From: Perilla frutescens
Taxonomy: Eukaryota > Streptophyta > Magnoliopsida > Lamiales > Lamiaceae
NCBI GenBank assembly: GCA_026008535.1
Contig: BRKX01000013.1
Location: forward strand, 57,175,726 to 57,239,725
DNA: 64,000 bases
Direction: 5' to 3'
A program made the translations under genes and the position numbers. Shown here one piece after another: positions 12,766 through 24,794 of this stretch (the first letter of the stretch is position 1; each line of letters opens with the position of its first letter). The notes under the pieces are model-generated. The model saw nothing but the letters and a program-made list of their open reading frames with translations, searched no databases and was not told the DNA's origin.

Positions 12766-13072
12766 TATTAAAACTTAATAAAATGCACTTTTAATTATAC
12801 TACTACCTATATTGTAAACAATCATATTGTTAATTTTTAGAAATTTTTTAAATAAATAAATATCACCAAAATATGCATAGATAACAATTAACAACCATTC
12901 ACATTTTTAATTTTGTAGATTTTCTAAATATAAAACATAACCAAAATATAGCAAACTATACCCATGGAAAATATTTAAATTCTCATTTTTTTTAATTCGA
13001 ATACTTTTTTGACGTAATCAAATCACTTATTATATAATTAACGGGAATTTTGAATGGCAATCTGTGATACCC
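12766..13072. other. AT-rich spacer between MITE and solo LTR
   Basis: No gene is seen. About 12768-12960 resembles 21695-21820 and 26180-26260 (shared GATAACAATTAACAACCATT-type words), so it belongs to the local duplication mosaic. Confidence 0.5.
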
Positions 13073-15455
13073 CGTCTCTTTTTCTAAATTATAAATCATA
13101 ATTTTAGTAAATGATTTTGAAATAATATTGTTGAATATTAATTATGATGGTATGTTCGTATTTTATGCCGTTATTTTACTGCAGGTTGTCTCACTCGAGC
13201 CGATACGTCATAGCACAGTGGTATTGTACTGGGTGTATAATACATTTTGAATTTTTAATACTAAAGTGTCGAGTTATATGATAAGGAATGGATGTGTTTA
13301 TAATTAATTTTGTTTTGCCATACCTTGAAGACCCTAACACTGAGTTAATCGGGGGTCTCGCTGCCCGGTCAGGGAGTCGGCGGTCCAGGGGGCGAAGTGC
13401 CCCGATGGGGGCTAGGGAGCAACGCCCCCTGATTTTTCGGTAAATATTAAAAGTGTTTCGAAAATCTAAGTCGTTTTAAAATGGAGTTGGAAATGTCGGA
13501 AGTCGATTTAAGTTGGGGGTTGTTTCGAGTAAGGTGCGCGCCCGCGGGGTGTTGCGCGCCCGCGAGGCGTGGGCGAGGCGCGCGCCCGCGGGGTGTGCGC
13601 GCTCGCGGGGAGCTTGGGCTGAGAGTCCCCTCGCGCGGTCGCGCGGGTCCGGGGACTTTCCTACCTATAAATACCACACTTATTCATTTCTTTCTCATTT
13701 CTTTCCATTTGGGCGATTTTCCTCCCTCTTCTCTCTACAAATTCTTGAACTTTTGGAGTGGATCCTTCCATCATCCTCCATCAACTAAGGTAACTTCGTA
13801 CCTCTTCATCTTGGTGATTTAAACACTTATTTCTTATTGAATCAAACCTAAGGTTTGATATCCAAATTTAGGGTTTTCACTTTTATTGACCCTCTTACCT
13901 TGATATCTTGAACATATGGTTTATTTACCTCCTTGAGGCTATATGTGAAGTTATATCGAATTCCTATGGTTCATTGTTGCTAGGGTTTGGAATTTTCCCT
14001 AATCTCCCTTTGTTTTGTTGATAATTGTATGGAGATGTTATGAGGGTTGTATGGGGTTGATTTTTATGTATGTTAGAGCCCTAGGGTGAAGGTGTTTGTA
14101 TTTGAAATGTTGGGTCTAAAAGGATTTAAAATGAGTTATGAGCATGTGGTTTAAATGTGTGCCCGTAATGTGTTCGATCAAATGCTTCAAAGAGTTTTAA
14201 TGTGTATTTTGAGTCCAAAATCATATTATGAGTTGGTATATCCAAAGTTATGTATATGGATATGTATGAAGTCTTTAAAGTAAAGTATAGCATGAGTTGG
14301 ATCAAAGTTATGATTTAATTGTATGACTCGACATCTAAAATGAAAAGAGGATTAAAAGGTGCTAGGTGACGTGTTGGGGCTCGAGGTGGACAACTTGTGC
14401 ACGGCCAAGAAGTATTTCAAAGGTTGAGAAAGTGTGAAAGCGTCTCTTAAGGTGGGGTAACTCTAAACTGTGAACACGTGTAAGGTTATAGTTATTGTTG
14501 TGCTTTGATTGTATACGTATGAAGGGTCTTCGGACCAGAGATAAAAGAGACCCTTTGGGGCTTAACAGAGATCCTTCGGGGTCGACAAAGAGACCCTTCG
14601 GGGCAGAGATCCTTTGGGATCGAATATAGACCTGTTAATGTCCTCCCTAGGGGGTAGTATGTCTGCGGGCATCCCTACAGGGCCAAAGATGTTCATTAAC
14701 AGGGGCATCATGATGTTTGGACCCTACGGGGTTGAGACTAGTCTCCACAAAGTAAAGAAAAGTCCATATGTTATATTTTCACTTGTGCAATTAGCTATAA
14801 CTGTTTACAGTGTTCCCCACTGAGTATGTTGTTAAATACTCACCCCATTCATTCAATGAATTTCAGGTTGAGGAGTCGAGGCCGGAATAGGAGCGTTGTG
14901 AACACAAGAGAACCCCCACAAGATTGTGTTTACTTTTCATGCCTTTGAATACGCATATTATGATAATTTTATTGATCGACCTATTTATCTTATGATTAAC
15001 GATTGTTGGGAATGAGATTAGCCCGATTTTTTTTGTAGTTGTGATTTTATTTAACTTGATATAACATGTCAATATTTTAAAGGCGGGTCGATTGACCTAA
15101 GAGCCTATGTTGTGTAAATATAGGTCATTGAATTCATATGCTATGCTTATTAATTTAGGGTGCTAGACGGGCGGGTTGTCTAAGATCTATGAGCCCGATA
15201 GGTTAGATGATTGTATGAATGATGTGGATGAGTTTATTTTATGCTTCCGTTAAATACGATGCTGTGTGACAAGGTAGATTTTGATAGGTTGCATGTTATA
15301 ATTGTGGAAGAAAAATTTATATTCGGAATTATGATGTTATACCTCATTATGCTATTTGACCTTAGCTTCCGCTCAATTTATTATGAGAACGCAAAATATG
15401 TAAGTAAATTATATGTTAAGTGACGTGGCCAAGTGGAGTAGTTTGGGGCGTTACA
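13073..15455 (+). mobile_element. Large solo LTR, probably Ty3/gypsy
   Basis: The segment starts TGTGATACCCCG and ends GGGGCGTTACA, ends that pair as a short inverted repeat. Flanks are CAATC (13068-13072) and CAATA (15456-15460), a 5-bp duplication with one mismatch. A GC-rich block of GCGCGCCCGCGGG words at 13535-13640 precedes a TATA box (CTATAAATACC near 13665), and a set of short tandem GAGACCCTTCGGGG-like units lies at 14520-14625. No primer-binding site, polypurine tract or gag/pol sequence is present. Short frames inside it are not genes. Confidence 0.82.
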
Positions 15456-16160
15456 CAATAATTTAAAATTTAAATTTTTTTATTTCTAATATAGTCATGG
15501 TGTAAACAAAGAGCCAAGAGTTTTTAATAGGAAAAAAGAGATAAATTAAAGAGGTCACTTCATCATTTAAAACAAAATAATGTAAAATTTAAATTTTTTT
15601 AATTCTAATTAATATACTTTTTTAGGGTGCGGATAAAATTCTCTGCTACATTTTGTACAACACTTACTACTACACAATTAAAATTATTAATTTTCCACAA
15701 ATGTAACTAATGATTCTATCCTCTTATCGTGTAATCAAACTATCAAAGGGACTTAATGGGTGCTTTTAATAGCAAATATTTTCCATTCTTTTGTTCGTAT
15801 TAAATAAATTTTGAAAAATAGATCATTTGAAAGCTACACGAGTCTAGTTCCATATAAAAAAAAAAGGAATTAGTAATTCAATATTTGTATTAATAGATTT
15901 GAATTTTTTACGAACATTTACCGTTTTATTCTATCTTTAAAAATAATAAATTTAAAATGGAAATTTCTAGTGTAATTTACACTATTTTTTACGAACATTT
16001 ATCGATTTTTTTCCTGAGCGTTGTCAGAATCCTCGATGCCCGGTGAGGGGCTGTTAAGCCACTGCCCACATTCAAACATAAATTGAACAATAAATTTAAC
16101 AAAATGATACTAATAAAACAAAACATGACTGTCAATGTGTCATTCATCATAAGGGTATAC
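15456..16160. other. AT-rich intergenic DNA, nothing recognised
   Basis: The words AAATTTAAATTTTTTT recur at 15468 and 15588. A brief GC-richer patch at 16015-16070 did not resolve into an RNA gene or coding region. Confidence 0.5.
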
Positions 16161-17376
16161 GTACTCAAGAAGTTCGAGTTTGAGCTTGACTTGATCAATT
16201 TCAATTTTTCTCAAATTGATTCTGAATAGTTTTGACTTGATCAATTTCGGAACCGAGAACGGAGATCCATGTGTAAAATGTTAATTACCATCTTGGATTC
16301 TTGGTACAAGGATAAAGTAAGAGATTTATTAAAAGAATACAAAACTGAAATGATGTCCAATGCAAGAAAATAAACAAATGATTCAACTTGTTTCGATTTA
16401 TTATTAAAAAAAAATAGGATGCAATAAATGTGCAACGTCCAAAGTTTTTTAATTAATAGTCGTTGCTATTTATTTCTTCAAAGAGAAAGACGTGTTAATA
16501 GTTGTTTAATGATAAAAAAGCCAATGTACGGACCGTATTGGCCGTACATTAGTTGACTTCAGCTTATATTAAGCAACTTGCTTTTATGTATAGTATAATT
16601 TTATTTTCATGTGACGGCTCCATAAATGCCAAAAATTTTATTGATTTAATTTTGATTTACTTCTTGATTTTGGTCAACACTCGACTGATGAAGGTGTGTC
16701 CAAGACATGTTAAAAATAAAATAATATACAAAACTTACACTGATGTAATGGAACTGTGCTGATAGATATATACAATATATATATAGTGCAACATTATTAA
16801 TTTTAGAAAAAAAATGGAAATTTAATTTATTTTTAATAATAAAAAAAAGAGATAAGAACAAAGTACAGAGAATTAAAATTAAAAATTAGCTCAAAGTAGG
16901 TTCAATATGTAATTTAAAAATTACAAAACAAGTATAAAAATATCAAACTATATATAGTCGAGTTAGACCTCTATCAAAGCTCATTCAGACTTGACTTAAA
17001 ATGAACCATCAAGTTCAAAACACAATTTTTAATGTTTGATGTGATTAATTCAAGATAAAATTACTGTGATTTAATTCGTTCAAGTTTTATTTCATTTCAA
17101 ACTGAATTACAAACACCCTATATATCAGTTAGTAGGAAACATAATTATTTTATATATTTATATAGTTATTTTTATACATACTATATGTGTATATAGTTGC
17201 TAGCTAATTTGTGAAGTCCTATAACCTTTTCTTTTATTTCAATGTTGAAAGCTAATATTTAAAATTAATTTGTGATAAATATAACATATAAGATGCAGGG
17301 TAGCTTAACAAACTCCCGTTTTCAAAACGTACATCAATTGATTCTCTATGGAACATCATGGTTTAAGATTAATTTA

Positions 17377-18455
17377 GAGCTTCTCCAAGAGTAGGCGGGC
17401 GGCTCAACAAACGGTAGAATATAGTGCAAAAACGCAAATTGGCTTCCTTCAACAGCACACCTCTCGTCTCTCTAGTTTGGTGAAATGTGAACAGTGTCTC
17501 GGTTAAATAACCGAAATACTGTTCATCTCGGCAGCCATTTATTTTTATTTTATTTTTTCATTTTCTTTCAATGTTAATATGGTGTGGCAGCTGATTTTTT
17601 TTTCTTTTTTTTCTTTCTTTCATTATATAATTGTAGTAATGTATTTGGTTGATTTTGTATATTTTGTATTAAATTATTTATTTTTTATTTTAAAAGATAA
17701 AATACATAATTAATAAAAATAGAATTACATACATGTTTAACAATACAAAATCACAAATATATTATAATAAACTATACAAAATCATAAATATATTACAATA
17801 AATAATACAAATACATAATTAATAAAAATACAAACATAATGACTGTGTGTATTATTATGCACAATATGATAGTTGAGGATGAACGAAACCTTGATGCACC
17901 AATTAGTGATGCGAGAGAAGTGTCAATTCCAGATGTTGAAATGTCAAACGAAGGAATAGATGAATTTCAAGCGTTTTTTGGCCGATTTAAAAAAATGAAA
18001 GACAAAGATGCTCACTCGGCACTTCGTAATGCTTTGATTGATCATTTGTGGGAGGAGTTTTCAAATTCAGAGATGTAATTGTTATGACATGTAATTTATG
18101 TGTTTTATTGAATTGTCTATTATGAAATATTGAATTTTATTTTGAATAAGTTGATTATTTTTACATGTACCTTTTAGTTTTTGTAAAGTAAAAATAAAAT
18201 TTAATTATAAATTAATTAAAAATAAAAAATAATGAGTAAGAATATTAATATATATATTATATATATATAATCATATTCAATTAAATAATTCGATAAAACA
18301 ATTAAATCAATAGTAAAGAGTATAAAAAGGGAATATTTCATTGTAGGGTGAAATGTCGAGTGATGTTGTTGGAGATGAAAATTAAAAATCTGTAACTTTA
18401 ACTATTGTGTAATATAGAGTTAACTGTATTCTGGTGAAAACTGTTGAAAATGGCC
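17377..18455 (+). mobile_element. PIF/Harbinger-derived element with paralogous empty site
   Basis: The insertion is bounded by TTA at 17374-17376 and 18456-18458, the 3-bp target duplication of PIF/Harbinger elements. The duplicated region has a single uninterrupted TTA at 9020-9022. The left end GAGCTTCTCCAAGAGT and the inverted right end GGCCATTTTCAACAGT are similar but diverged. Inside is a remnant of the transposase C-terminus (17839-18078). It sits about 0.4 kb upstream of the NRT2 start codon. Confidence 0.9.
17839..18078 (+). pseudogene. Harbinger-type transposase, C-terminal remnant
   Basis: A 79-residue frame starts MTVCIIMHNMIVEDER, the conserved run near the end of the DDE nuclease domain of PIF/Harbinger transposases, where a Cys-Ile-Ile-Leu/Met-His-Asn-Met-Ile-Val-Glu core precedes the last catalytic residues. 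It continues through an acidic stretch and ends in a hydrophilic tail with HSALRNALIDHLWE. Full-length family members have several hundred residues, so most of the enzyme, including the first catalytic aspartates, is gone. It is inside the element at 17377-18455 and cannot act alone. The family call is confident; retained function is very unlikely. Confidence 0.8.
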
Positions 18456-18706
18456 TTAGCAATACAAAATAAGGGGGCAATTTATTTATTTTATTTGTTA
18501 TTTTTATATATTTTTTGACATCGTTGAAGCACACCTACTATGTTGACTTTGCGATCACATGTGGTACGTCAGCATGAAGCATTACATCTTGACCATAATA
18601 TATATTGTATGATGGTAAAAATAAAAATGAAACATAATGGATATATACATATATATGTACGTATATGTCCTTCAAGTTGGGAAATATATTCTCTCTTCCA
18701 AATTAG

Positions 18707-18738
<32 letters not shown>

Positions 18739-18760
18739 CAACATGGCACCACTAAAAACA

Positions 18761-18768
18761 CTATAAAT
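18761..18768 (+). promoter_or_regulatory. TATA box of NRT2
   Basis: CTATAAAT lies 98 bp upstream of the ATG at 18859. The intervening sequence is pyrimidine-rich (CTTTCTCTTTTCCTCTCTTC), as expected for a plant 5'UTR. The position and context are duplicated at 9604-9611. Confidence 0.6.
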
Positions 18769-18858
18769 ATCACTCCATCTTCTCCATTTTAGAGCACACC
18801 ACCTTTCTCTTTTCCTCTCTTCCACCGTAGCTAGCTATTTTCTTCATATCAAGTCACA

Positions 18859-20638
18859 ATGGCTGATATCATTAATATTCCGCCGCCGCCGCCGCTGACT
18901 AAATTCAGTTTGCCGGTCGATTCGGAGCACAAAGCAAAAACCCTAAAAATATGCTCCTTCGCACAGCCTCACATGCGTTCCTTCCACTTAGCATGGATCT
19001 CCTTCTTCACTTGCTTCGTCTCCACCTTCGCCGCCGCCCCCTTAGTCCCCATCATCCGCGACAATCTAAACCTCACCCGCTCCGACATCGGCAATGCCGG
19101 CGTCGCCTCCGTCTCCGGCAGCATCTTCTCCCGCCTCGTCATGGGACTCCTCTGCGACCTCATCGGCCCTCGCTACGGCTGCGCCTTCGTCAACCTCCTC
19201 ACGGCACCGGTCGTCTTCTCCACGGCCTTCGTGTCGTCGGCGGAGGGCTACGTCGCGGTGAGGTTCTTGATCGGGTTCTCGCTGGCCACCTTCGTGTCGT
19301 GCCAGTACTGGACCAGCGTCATGTTCAACAGCTCCATCATCGGAACCGTGAACGGCGTCGCCGGAGGCTGGGGAGACATGGGGGGCGGCGTGACGCAGCT
19401 CCTCATGCCTTTCCTATTTCACGTGATCAAGGTTTCCGGAGCAACGCCGTTCACGGCGTGGCGGATTGCGTTCTTGATCCCCGGATGGTTGCATATCATC
19501 GTCGGAGTTATGGTGCTGACGTTAGGGCAGGACTTGCCTGATGGGAACCTCTCCACTCTCCAGAAGAGAGGTGATGTGGCAAAGGACAACTTCTCTAAGG
19601 TATATATATAAATATATATATATATAGATATAGATATATATATATATATGAATTATGAATTACAAGATACAATTTTATTAATTATACTAATCATAATTTA
19701 TAATGTCTATACGTACGTAGATACTCAAGTACGCAGTCACAAATTACAGGACATGGATTTTTTTCCTCCTATATGGCTTTTCCATGGGAGTCGAGCTATG
19801 CATTAACAATGTTATTGCAGAATATTTCTACGACAGGTTGGTTGCAGGCGAGAAAATTTCACTTTTGGTCCCATAAAACACACTTCAGTTCGATTTTGGT
19901 CTCGATACTAACAATTTTGTTTAGATTAGACTTATAATGAATTATTTTGTTTCATTCATTAGGTTCAATCTCAAACTCCACACTGCCGGAATAATAGCCG
20001 CCACCTTCGGCATGGCGAACTTTGCGGCCCGGCCATTCGGAGGCTACGCCTCTGACTTGTCGGCGAGGAAGTTCGGCATGAGGGGAAGGCTTTGGACCCT
20101 ATGGACAGTCCAAACCCTAGGTGGTGTGTTCTGCATTTGGCTCGGCCGCGCCAACTCACTTTCTATGGCCATTGCATCCATGATCCTCTTCTCCATCGGC
20201 GCCCAGGCTGCCTGCGGCGCCACCTACGGCATCATCCCTTTCGTTTCCAGACGATCATTAGGCCTAATCTCCGGCCTCACGGGTGCCGGAGGAAACTTCG
20301 GCGGTGGGTTAACGCAGCTCCTGTTCTTCTCCACCACAAGATTTTCCACCGCAAATGGCCTCACCTACATGGGGGTCATGGCCATCGCCTGCACTATTCC
20401 GGTTGCGTTCGTCCACTTTCCGCAGTGGGGAAGCATGTTTCTTCCACCGTCCAAGAGCGGTGACCACTCGGAAGAGAGTTACTATTCTTCTGAGTGGAAC
20501 AAGGAAGAGAGAGAGAGGGGTTTGCACGGCGGCAGCCTTAAGTTCGCCGAGAACAGCCGGTCGGAGAGGGGGATCAAGACGGCGATTGTCGGCGCTGTAA
20601 CCCCGCCCGATCACAACTCCACCCCGGTTCATGTTTAG
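18859..20638 (+). CDS. NRT2: High-affinity nitrate transporter, NRT2 family
   Basis: The product is a major-facilitator nitrate/proton symporter of the plasma membrane; plant family members usually work with the partner NAR2 (NRT3). Exons are 18859-19599, 19721-19836 and 19963-20638, with GT-AG introns, giving 510 residues against a usual length of about 530. Visible motifs are the MFS loop RLVMGLLCDLIGPRYG (about residues 91-106), the first nitrate signature GGWGDMGGGVTQLL (about 168-182) and the second TGAGGNFGGGLTQLL (about 392-406). The C-terminal tail SLKFAENSRSERG is typical of the family. The exon 2/3 junction restores the reading RFNLKLHTAGIIAATFGMAN. The chosen ATG follows the TATA box and gives the usual hydrophilic N-terminus, including a short proline run. 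The coding part is GC-rich, unlike its flanks. The gene appears intact. The subfamily number cannot be given without a tree. Confidence 0.95.
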
Positions 20639-20654
20639 CAATATACGTACAGAG

Positions 20655-20726
<72 letters not shown>

Positions 20727-20814
20727 GACCATTTTAATCAAAACCTTAATTAATGCATAGCGTTGTATGGTGATTGGTTGTGTATATGATATACATGTAC
20801 AACACAACCATGAG
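20639..20814 (+). repeat. NRT2 3' flank with (CT)n-(TA)n microsatellite
   Basis: A (CT)n run at about 20657-20692 passes directly into (TA)n to about 20722, within the probable 3'UTR. A second (CT)n run is at 20924-20957. Confidence 0.7.
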
Positions 20815-20922
20815 AGGAGCGCTAAGCAGCTTAGCTTTGTTCTGCATTTGTGTTGTTGGTGTAGTCGTAATGTATAATTAATCTTAATTAATTTTATATT
20901 TTCCGCGCTTACATATATAGTC

Positions 20923-20962
<40 letters not shown>

Positions 20963-21320
20963 TTAGATAATTTGAATATTATAAAGTACTTAAAAAAGAA
21001 TAGTAAAAAGCTAGAAATAATATTTCAATGTTAATTTTCTCATCATATTAATTAAGTTTGGTACAAAACTAATACGGGCAAGTCGACCTAGACAAAATGT
21101 CGGATCAGGCCAATCATGTTACATTTTGTATGTTATAATTAGTTTTTTCATTTTATTTAATATACCCTCTTTGAGGAAGAATGAACCTTAAATAAAAAAT
21201 TTACATTACATTAATTCATAATAAATTAAAATTAAAAGAAATTAATTAAAAAAAGGAAAGTTTGGGTCCAAGAGATGCAATAGAAAATGTTACAAGGGAT
21301 ATGGTATGACAATATGACCA
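20815..21320 (+). repeat. NRT2 3' flank, duplication copy 1
   Basis: GCGCTAAGCAGCTTAGCTTT and the next 450 bp recur in direct orientation at 22082-22570, including the (CT)n tract, the AAAACTAATACGGGCAAGTC block and the TATACCCTCTTTGAGGAAG block. Confidence 0.85.
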
Positions 21321-21822
21321 TACTTTGAGGATTGGATGAACCGTAAATAGAAAATTCAAATTAAAATAAATCATAATAAATTAAAAAATAAAACAAATTA
21401 TTTTTTTGAAAAAATGTTGAAGAATTGCAACAAGAATGCAACAGATGATTCCATTTTTAGTGTATTGTCATGGGCTGGAAATGGGCTTGCAAATTGAAAA
21501 GGTTACCAAAAAAAAAAAAATATGGTAGTCGACGCGAATCTTAATCTATCTATACATATATTAAAATAAAATTGCATGGATAAAAATGTCTTAAAAATAA
21601 ATAAGTTAAAACTATTTAAAAATCAATTGTTTGCCGAAAATGAACACATACAGGTCTGTAAAGCAATTGGTTGATGGGCTTCATTTTTTTTTAAATTTGC
21701 GCGCATTCCAATTTTAAAATTTTAGATTTTTAAATAAAAAAAATATCACAAAAATATTCATAAATAACAATTAACAACCATTAAATCTTTAATTTTTTAG
21801 ATTTTCTAAATGAAAAATATTA
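21321..21822 (+). repeat. Segment with a direct duplicate at 25680-26260
   Basis: Shared landmarks are GGATGGATGAACC near 21334/25708, ATGGGCTGGAAATGGGC near 21470/25849, ATCTATCTATACATATATTA near 21545, and the ACAATTAACAACCATTA block near 21768. There is no coding content. Confidence 0.8.
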
Positions 21823-22065
21823 CTCCCTCCGTTTCCATATAAATTAAATGTCATTTTGATTGAATACATACAAACTAATAAACTAATTAAATTACCTCTA
21901 TACCATTGTGTGAATATATTAAATGAGTTAAATATAGAGGTTTGAATGTATTAAATGAGGATAAATATGTGAAAATTGTGAATTTTTTATCTTGAATTTG
22001 TAAAATGACATTTTTTTAAACGAAACTAAAATGCTAAAATGATACTTATTCAGAAACGGAGAGAG
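21823..22065. mobile_element. Stowaway-type MITE, second copy
   Basis: It starts CTCCCTCCGTTTCCATATAA and ends TTCAGAAACGGAGAGAG, with TA on both sides. It belongs to the same family as 12469-12765. The 3' flank TTAAAACTTAATAAAATGC is also shared with that copy, so the two are related by segmental copying rather than by two independent insertions. Confidence 0.85.
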
Positions 22066-22081
22066 TATTAAAACTTAATAA

Positions 22082-22570
22082 AATGCGCTAAGCAGCTTAG
22101 CTTTGTTCTGCATTTGTGTTGTTAGTGTAGTCGTAATGTATAATTAATATTCTTATGACGTTTATATTTTCCGGGCTTACTTATATAGTCAACTCTCTCT
22201 CTCTCTCTCTCATTTTAGATAATTTGAATATTGTAAAGTACTTAAAAAAGAATAGGGAAAAGCTAGAATATTTCAATGTTAATTTTCTCATCATATTAAT
22301 TAATTTTGGTGCAAAACTAAAACGGGCAAGTCGACCTAGACAAAATATCGGATGAGGCCAATCATGTTACATTCTGTATGTCATAATTAGTTTTTTTTTT
22401 AATTTTATTTAATATACCCTCTTTGAGAAAGAATGAACTTTAAATAAAAAATTTAAATTACATTAATTCATAATAGATTAAAAATAAAAGAAATTAATAA
22501 AAAAATGAAAGTTGGGGCCTAGGAAATGCAATAAAAAATGTTACAGGGGATCTGGTGTTACAAAATGTAA
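22082..22570 (+). repeat. NRT2 3' flank, duplication copy 2
   Basis: This is a direct copy of 20815-21320, about 1.27 kb downstream of it, with small substitutions and a shorter (CT)n tract. No gene is seen. Confidence 0.85.
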
Positions 22571-24141
22571 TGAATTGAGCGGTGGAACACACACTTCTCA
22601 TTCTCATATTTCTCTTTTTTTTTTACAACAATAAGGCAAAGTATCTTGTCAAACTTTGAAATATAAAATCACATTGTTAGGCAGGTGAGCCGCGCAGGTC
22701 AACCTAACTTGCCCAGACCCCACCCTACCCGTAAAAAAAAATGTTAGAAAAAGTATTACCGATAACATCAAAAAGTATTTCTCATAACACTAAAAGTATC
22801 ACTCGTAACCTTAAAATTATCAGACTTGCTATTTGTCTTTTATAATTTAATCCAAATTATTATTTACTTTATCACAATTAATGTTTAGAGTTTAGGGGTT
22901 AATGGTTTAGAGTTTATTTTAGGGTTTAGTATTTTTATCAGAATTTTTCATGTTTTTAGAATTTCTTGACATATTTTTCTTTTGTAAGGTTTTTTTAGGG
23001 TTTATTAATCTCAACTAGGGCTTATTTTTAATTTAAATAAATTTATTATTGAGCACAATCCACGAGTTCACGCGTTAGGGCGTGTACATTTAACGAATCG
23101 CCAGATCAAAAAAAATCACTTTAATTTTAGGTTCGATAATTTCATTTTAGAGTATATATTCATTTCAAAAAAATTAATTATCATGCGTAATGTATAAATC
23201 CATACATTAATGTTGAATAAGTACATCGTGCAAGTCTCGATTAATTGAGGGATGAAGACTCTCTCTCTCTCTCTCTCTGGAGTTGTTGGGGGACGAGGCT
23301 TAATGACAACGGTAATAAAAATTATAATACTTTTTTTTTTCCTCAATAAAATTATAATACCTAACTCGTACTTAACAACATACGTTCCGACTCAAAAATT
23401 ATTTTTTTTTTAAATTAAGGAGGTTGTTGTCAACCCTTCATATATTAATTAATGTTGCGATCATCAACCCATGAATATTGGCGAAATTTCCTCTCAACTT
23501 CATCAGATTTGACTTTTCTTCCTTTTCAATTGGGCAGCTACTTATACTCATGTTATTATACATAAAGAATCCATTGGGTCAGAAAATAAAATTAAAATAA
23601 AAAAAATGTTTAGGCAAATACAAATAGTGAGAACATATATATTTTTCTTTTAATTATATCTTTGGCTCATCAAGCTCGTATAGTGAAAAGATCCAAACAC
23701 TTGAACTCGACTTGTGATTGCTCCATTACTATTTTGTTGATAATTAGACAAATTCAAATTAACACAATTTTCTAATAATATATTGTTCATGAATTTGAAC
23801 TAGCTATAGCTAGTGTTTTATTCCGATATTTTCCACATTAAACAATACTATATATGATTATCTTATTTCAATTTATTTAAACCCATATATATATATATAT
23901 ATATGATCTTAGCATGTGAATAATCTGTACTGGTCCACACAAATTGACACACACACACATGTATTATACTTATAAAATAAAGGCTGCTTATCAACTGTTC
24001 ATGTGAGCTAGCTAGAGATAAGGCATCACCAACTAATTAATTAGTAAACTATTGATAATAAGTTGAAGTGCTGAACCAAATTTCTCTACATATATAAAAA
24101 GATAATATATATATATATATATAGACACACACACACAAATT
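22571..24141 (-). repeat. Inverted duplicate of the 9.66-11.2 kb region
   Basis: Reverse complement of 23455-24141 matches 9660-10445 closely. About 22740-23035 matches 10.68-11.2 kb more loosely, as TTTAGGG-like words and inverted GATAC words. Between them (23040-23455) is AT-rich DNA with a (CT)n tract at 23260-23277. No gene is present. Confidence 0.75.
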
Positions 24142-24225
24142 TTATTCTAGCTTCAACTACGTCGTCAATGGCGGTGCACCATTAATTTGGCTTTATCCCT
24201 CGGATTGTCAAGATAAAAAAAGCTC

Positions 24226-24450
24226 GGGGATGGCCTAGTGGTGGAGTGGTGATATCTTGAGGTCAAATGTCTCAAGTTCGAATCCCACCAACACCACTAG
24301 GTGTGAGCCTGTCACACCTGGCTTGTCAAGTGTGGTTTACCTCTTCTGTGTGGTTTGCAGGCTATTACACAGGGGCGGGGTTTACCCAGTGCGCACCTTG
24401 GTAGCGGCTGCGGGTTACCTTCGACAAAAAAAAAAAAAAAAAAAAAAAAA
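24226..24450 (+). mobile_element. tRNA-derived SINE with poly(A) tail
   Basis: The element opens GGGGATGGCCTAGTGGTGGA, an RNA polymerase III A-box-like start. A B-box GTTCGAATCC lies at 24276-24285, spaced as in a tRNA gene. A GC-richer tRNA-unrelated body follows, then a 25-base A tail (24426-24450). It is flanked by AAAAAAAGCTC at 24215-24225 and 24444-24454, the latter overlapping the tail. The layout is that of a plant SINE. The body has GTTTACCCAGTGCGCACC and GGTAGCGGCTGCGGGTTACC, which look like shared 3' domains of angiosperm SINEs, but I do not assign a family. Confidence 0.85.
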
Positions 24451-24454
24451 GCTC

Positions 24455-24794
24455 TTCATTAGGAACACCCTAACGGTGAAGACACATGTGTAAAAAGGAA
24501 ACGTTTTGAGTTCAAGACAACGAAACTCACCGTTACCGCCTCACATGCTCTGAATGGATGATATTTATCATCCTTAATTAATTTATATATATACTTATAG
24601 ACTAAAAATCTTAGACTAATTAAATTCGTTTTTTTTTTCAAATCCAAGCCCAAAAATAAAATATTTGAATCTTTACTATTCGGCATTAATCATAAGCAAA
24701 TGTTAGAGAATATATAACAAATTAATATTTCAGTGCATTTATCCATCAACTTAAACTCACTTTTCTAGTGACATGCATATAAATATACATATAT
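24455..24794. other. Spacer, nothing recognised
   Basis: AT-rich DNA without a gene between the SINE and the next duplicated segment. Confidence 0.4.

Larger units (their letters stand above)
16161..18811 (+). repeat. NRT2 upstream region (duplication copy 2)
   Basis: This is the gene-attached copy of the duplication described at 6353-9654. It contains the Harbinger-type insertion at 17377-18455, absent from copy 1, and lacks the hAT insertion of copy 1. The final 50 bp include the TATA box and run into the 5'UTR of NRT2. Regulatory sequences for the gene must lie here or in the insertion, because the solo LTR and AT-rich DNA lie further upstream. Confidence 0.88.

Noticed and set aside
13447..13822. 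GC-rich frames with Arg/Ala/Pro runs on both strands
   Set aside because: They lie in the GC-rich promoter block of the solo LTR at 13073-15455, and open frames arise there from GCGCGC composition.
18951..19541. Long alternative frame over NRT2 exon 1, rich in Arg/Leu/His
   Set aside because: It is a shadow of the GC-rich NRT2 coding frame and has no family resemblance; the NRT2 frame has all expected motifs.
20309..20641. Antisense frame across NRT2 exon 3
   Set aside because: It is an overlap shadow; the sense frame is conserved and complete.
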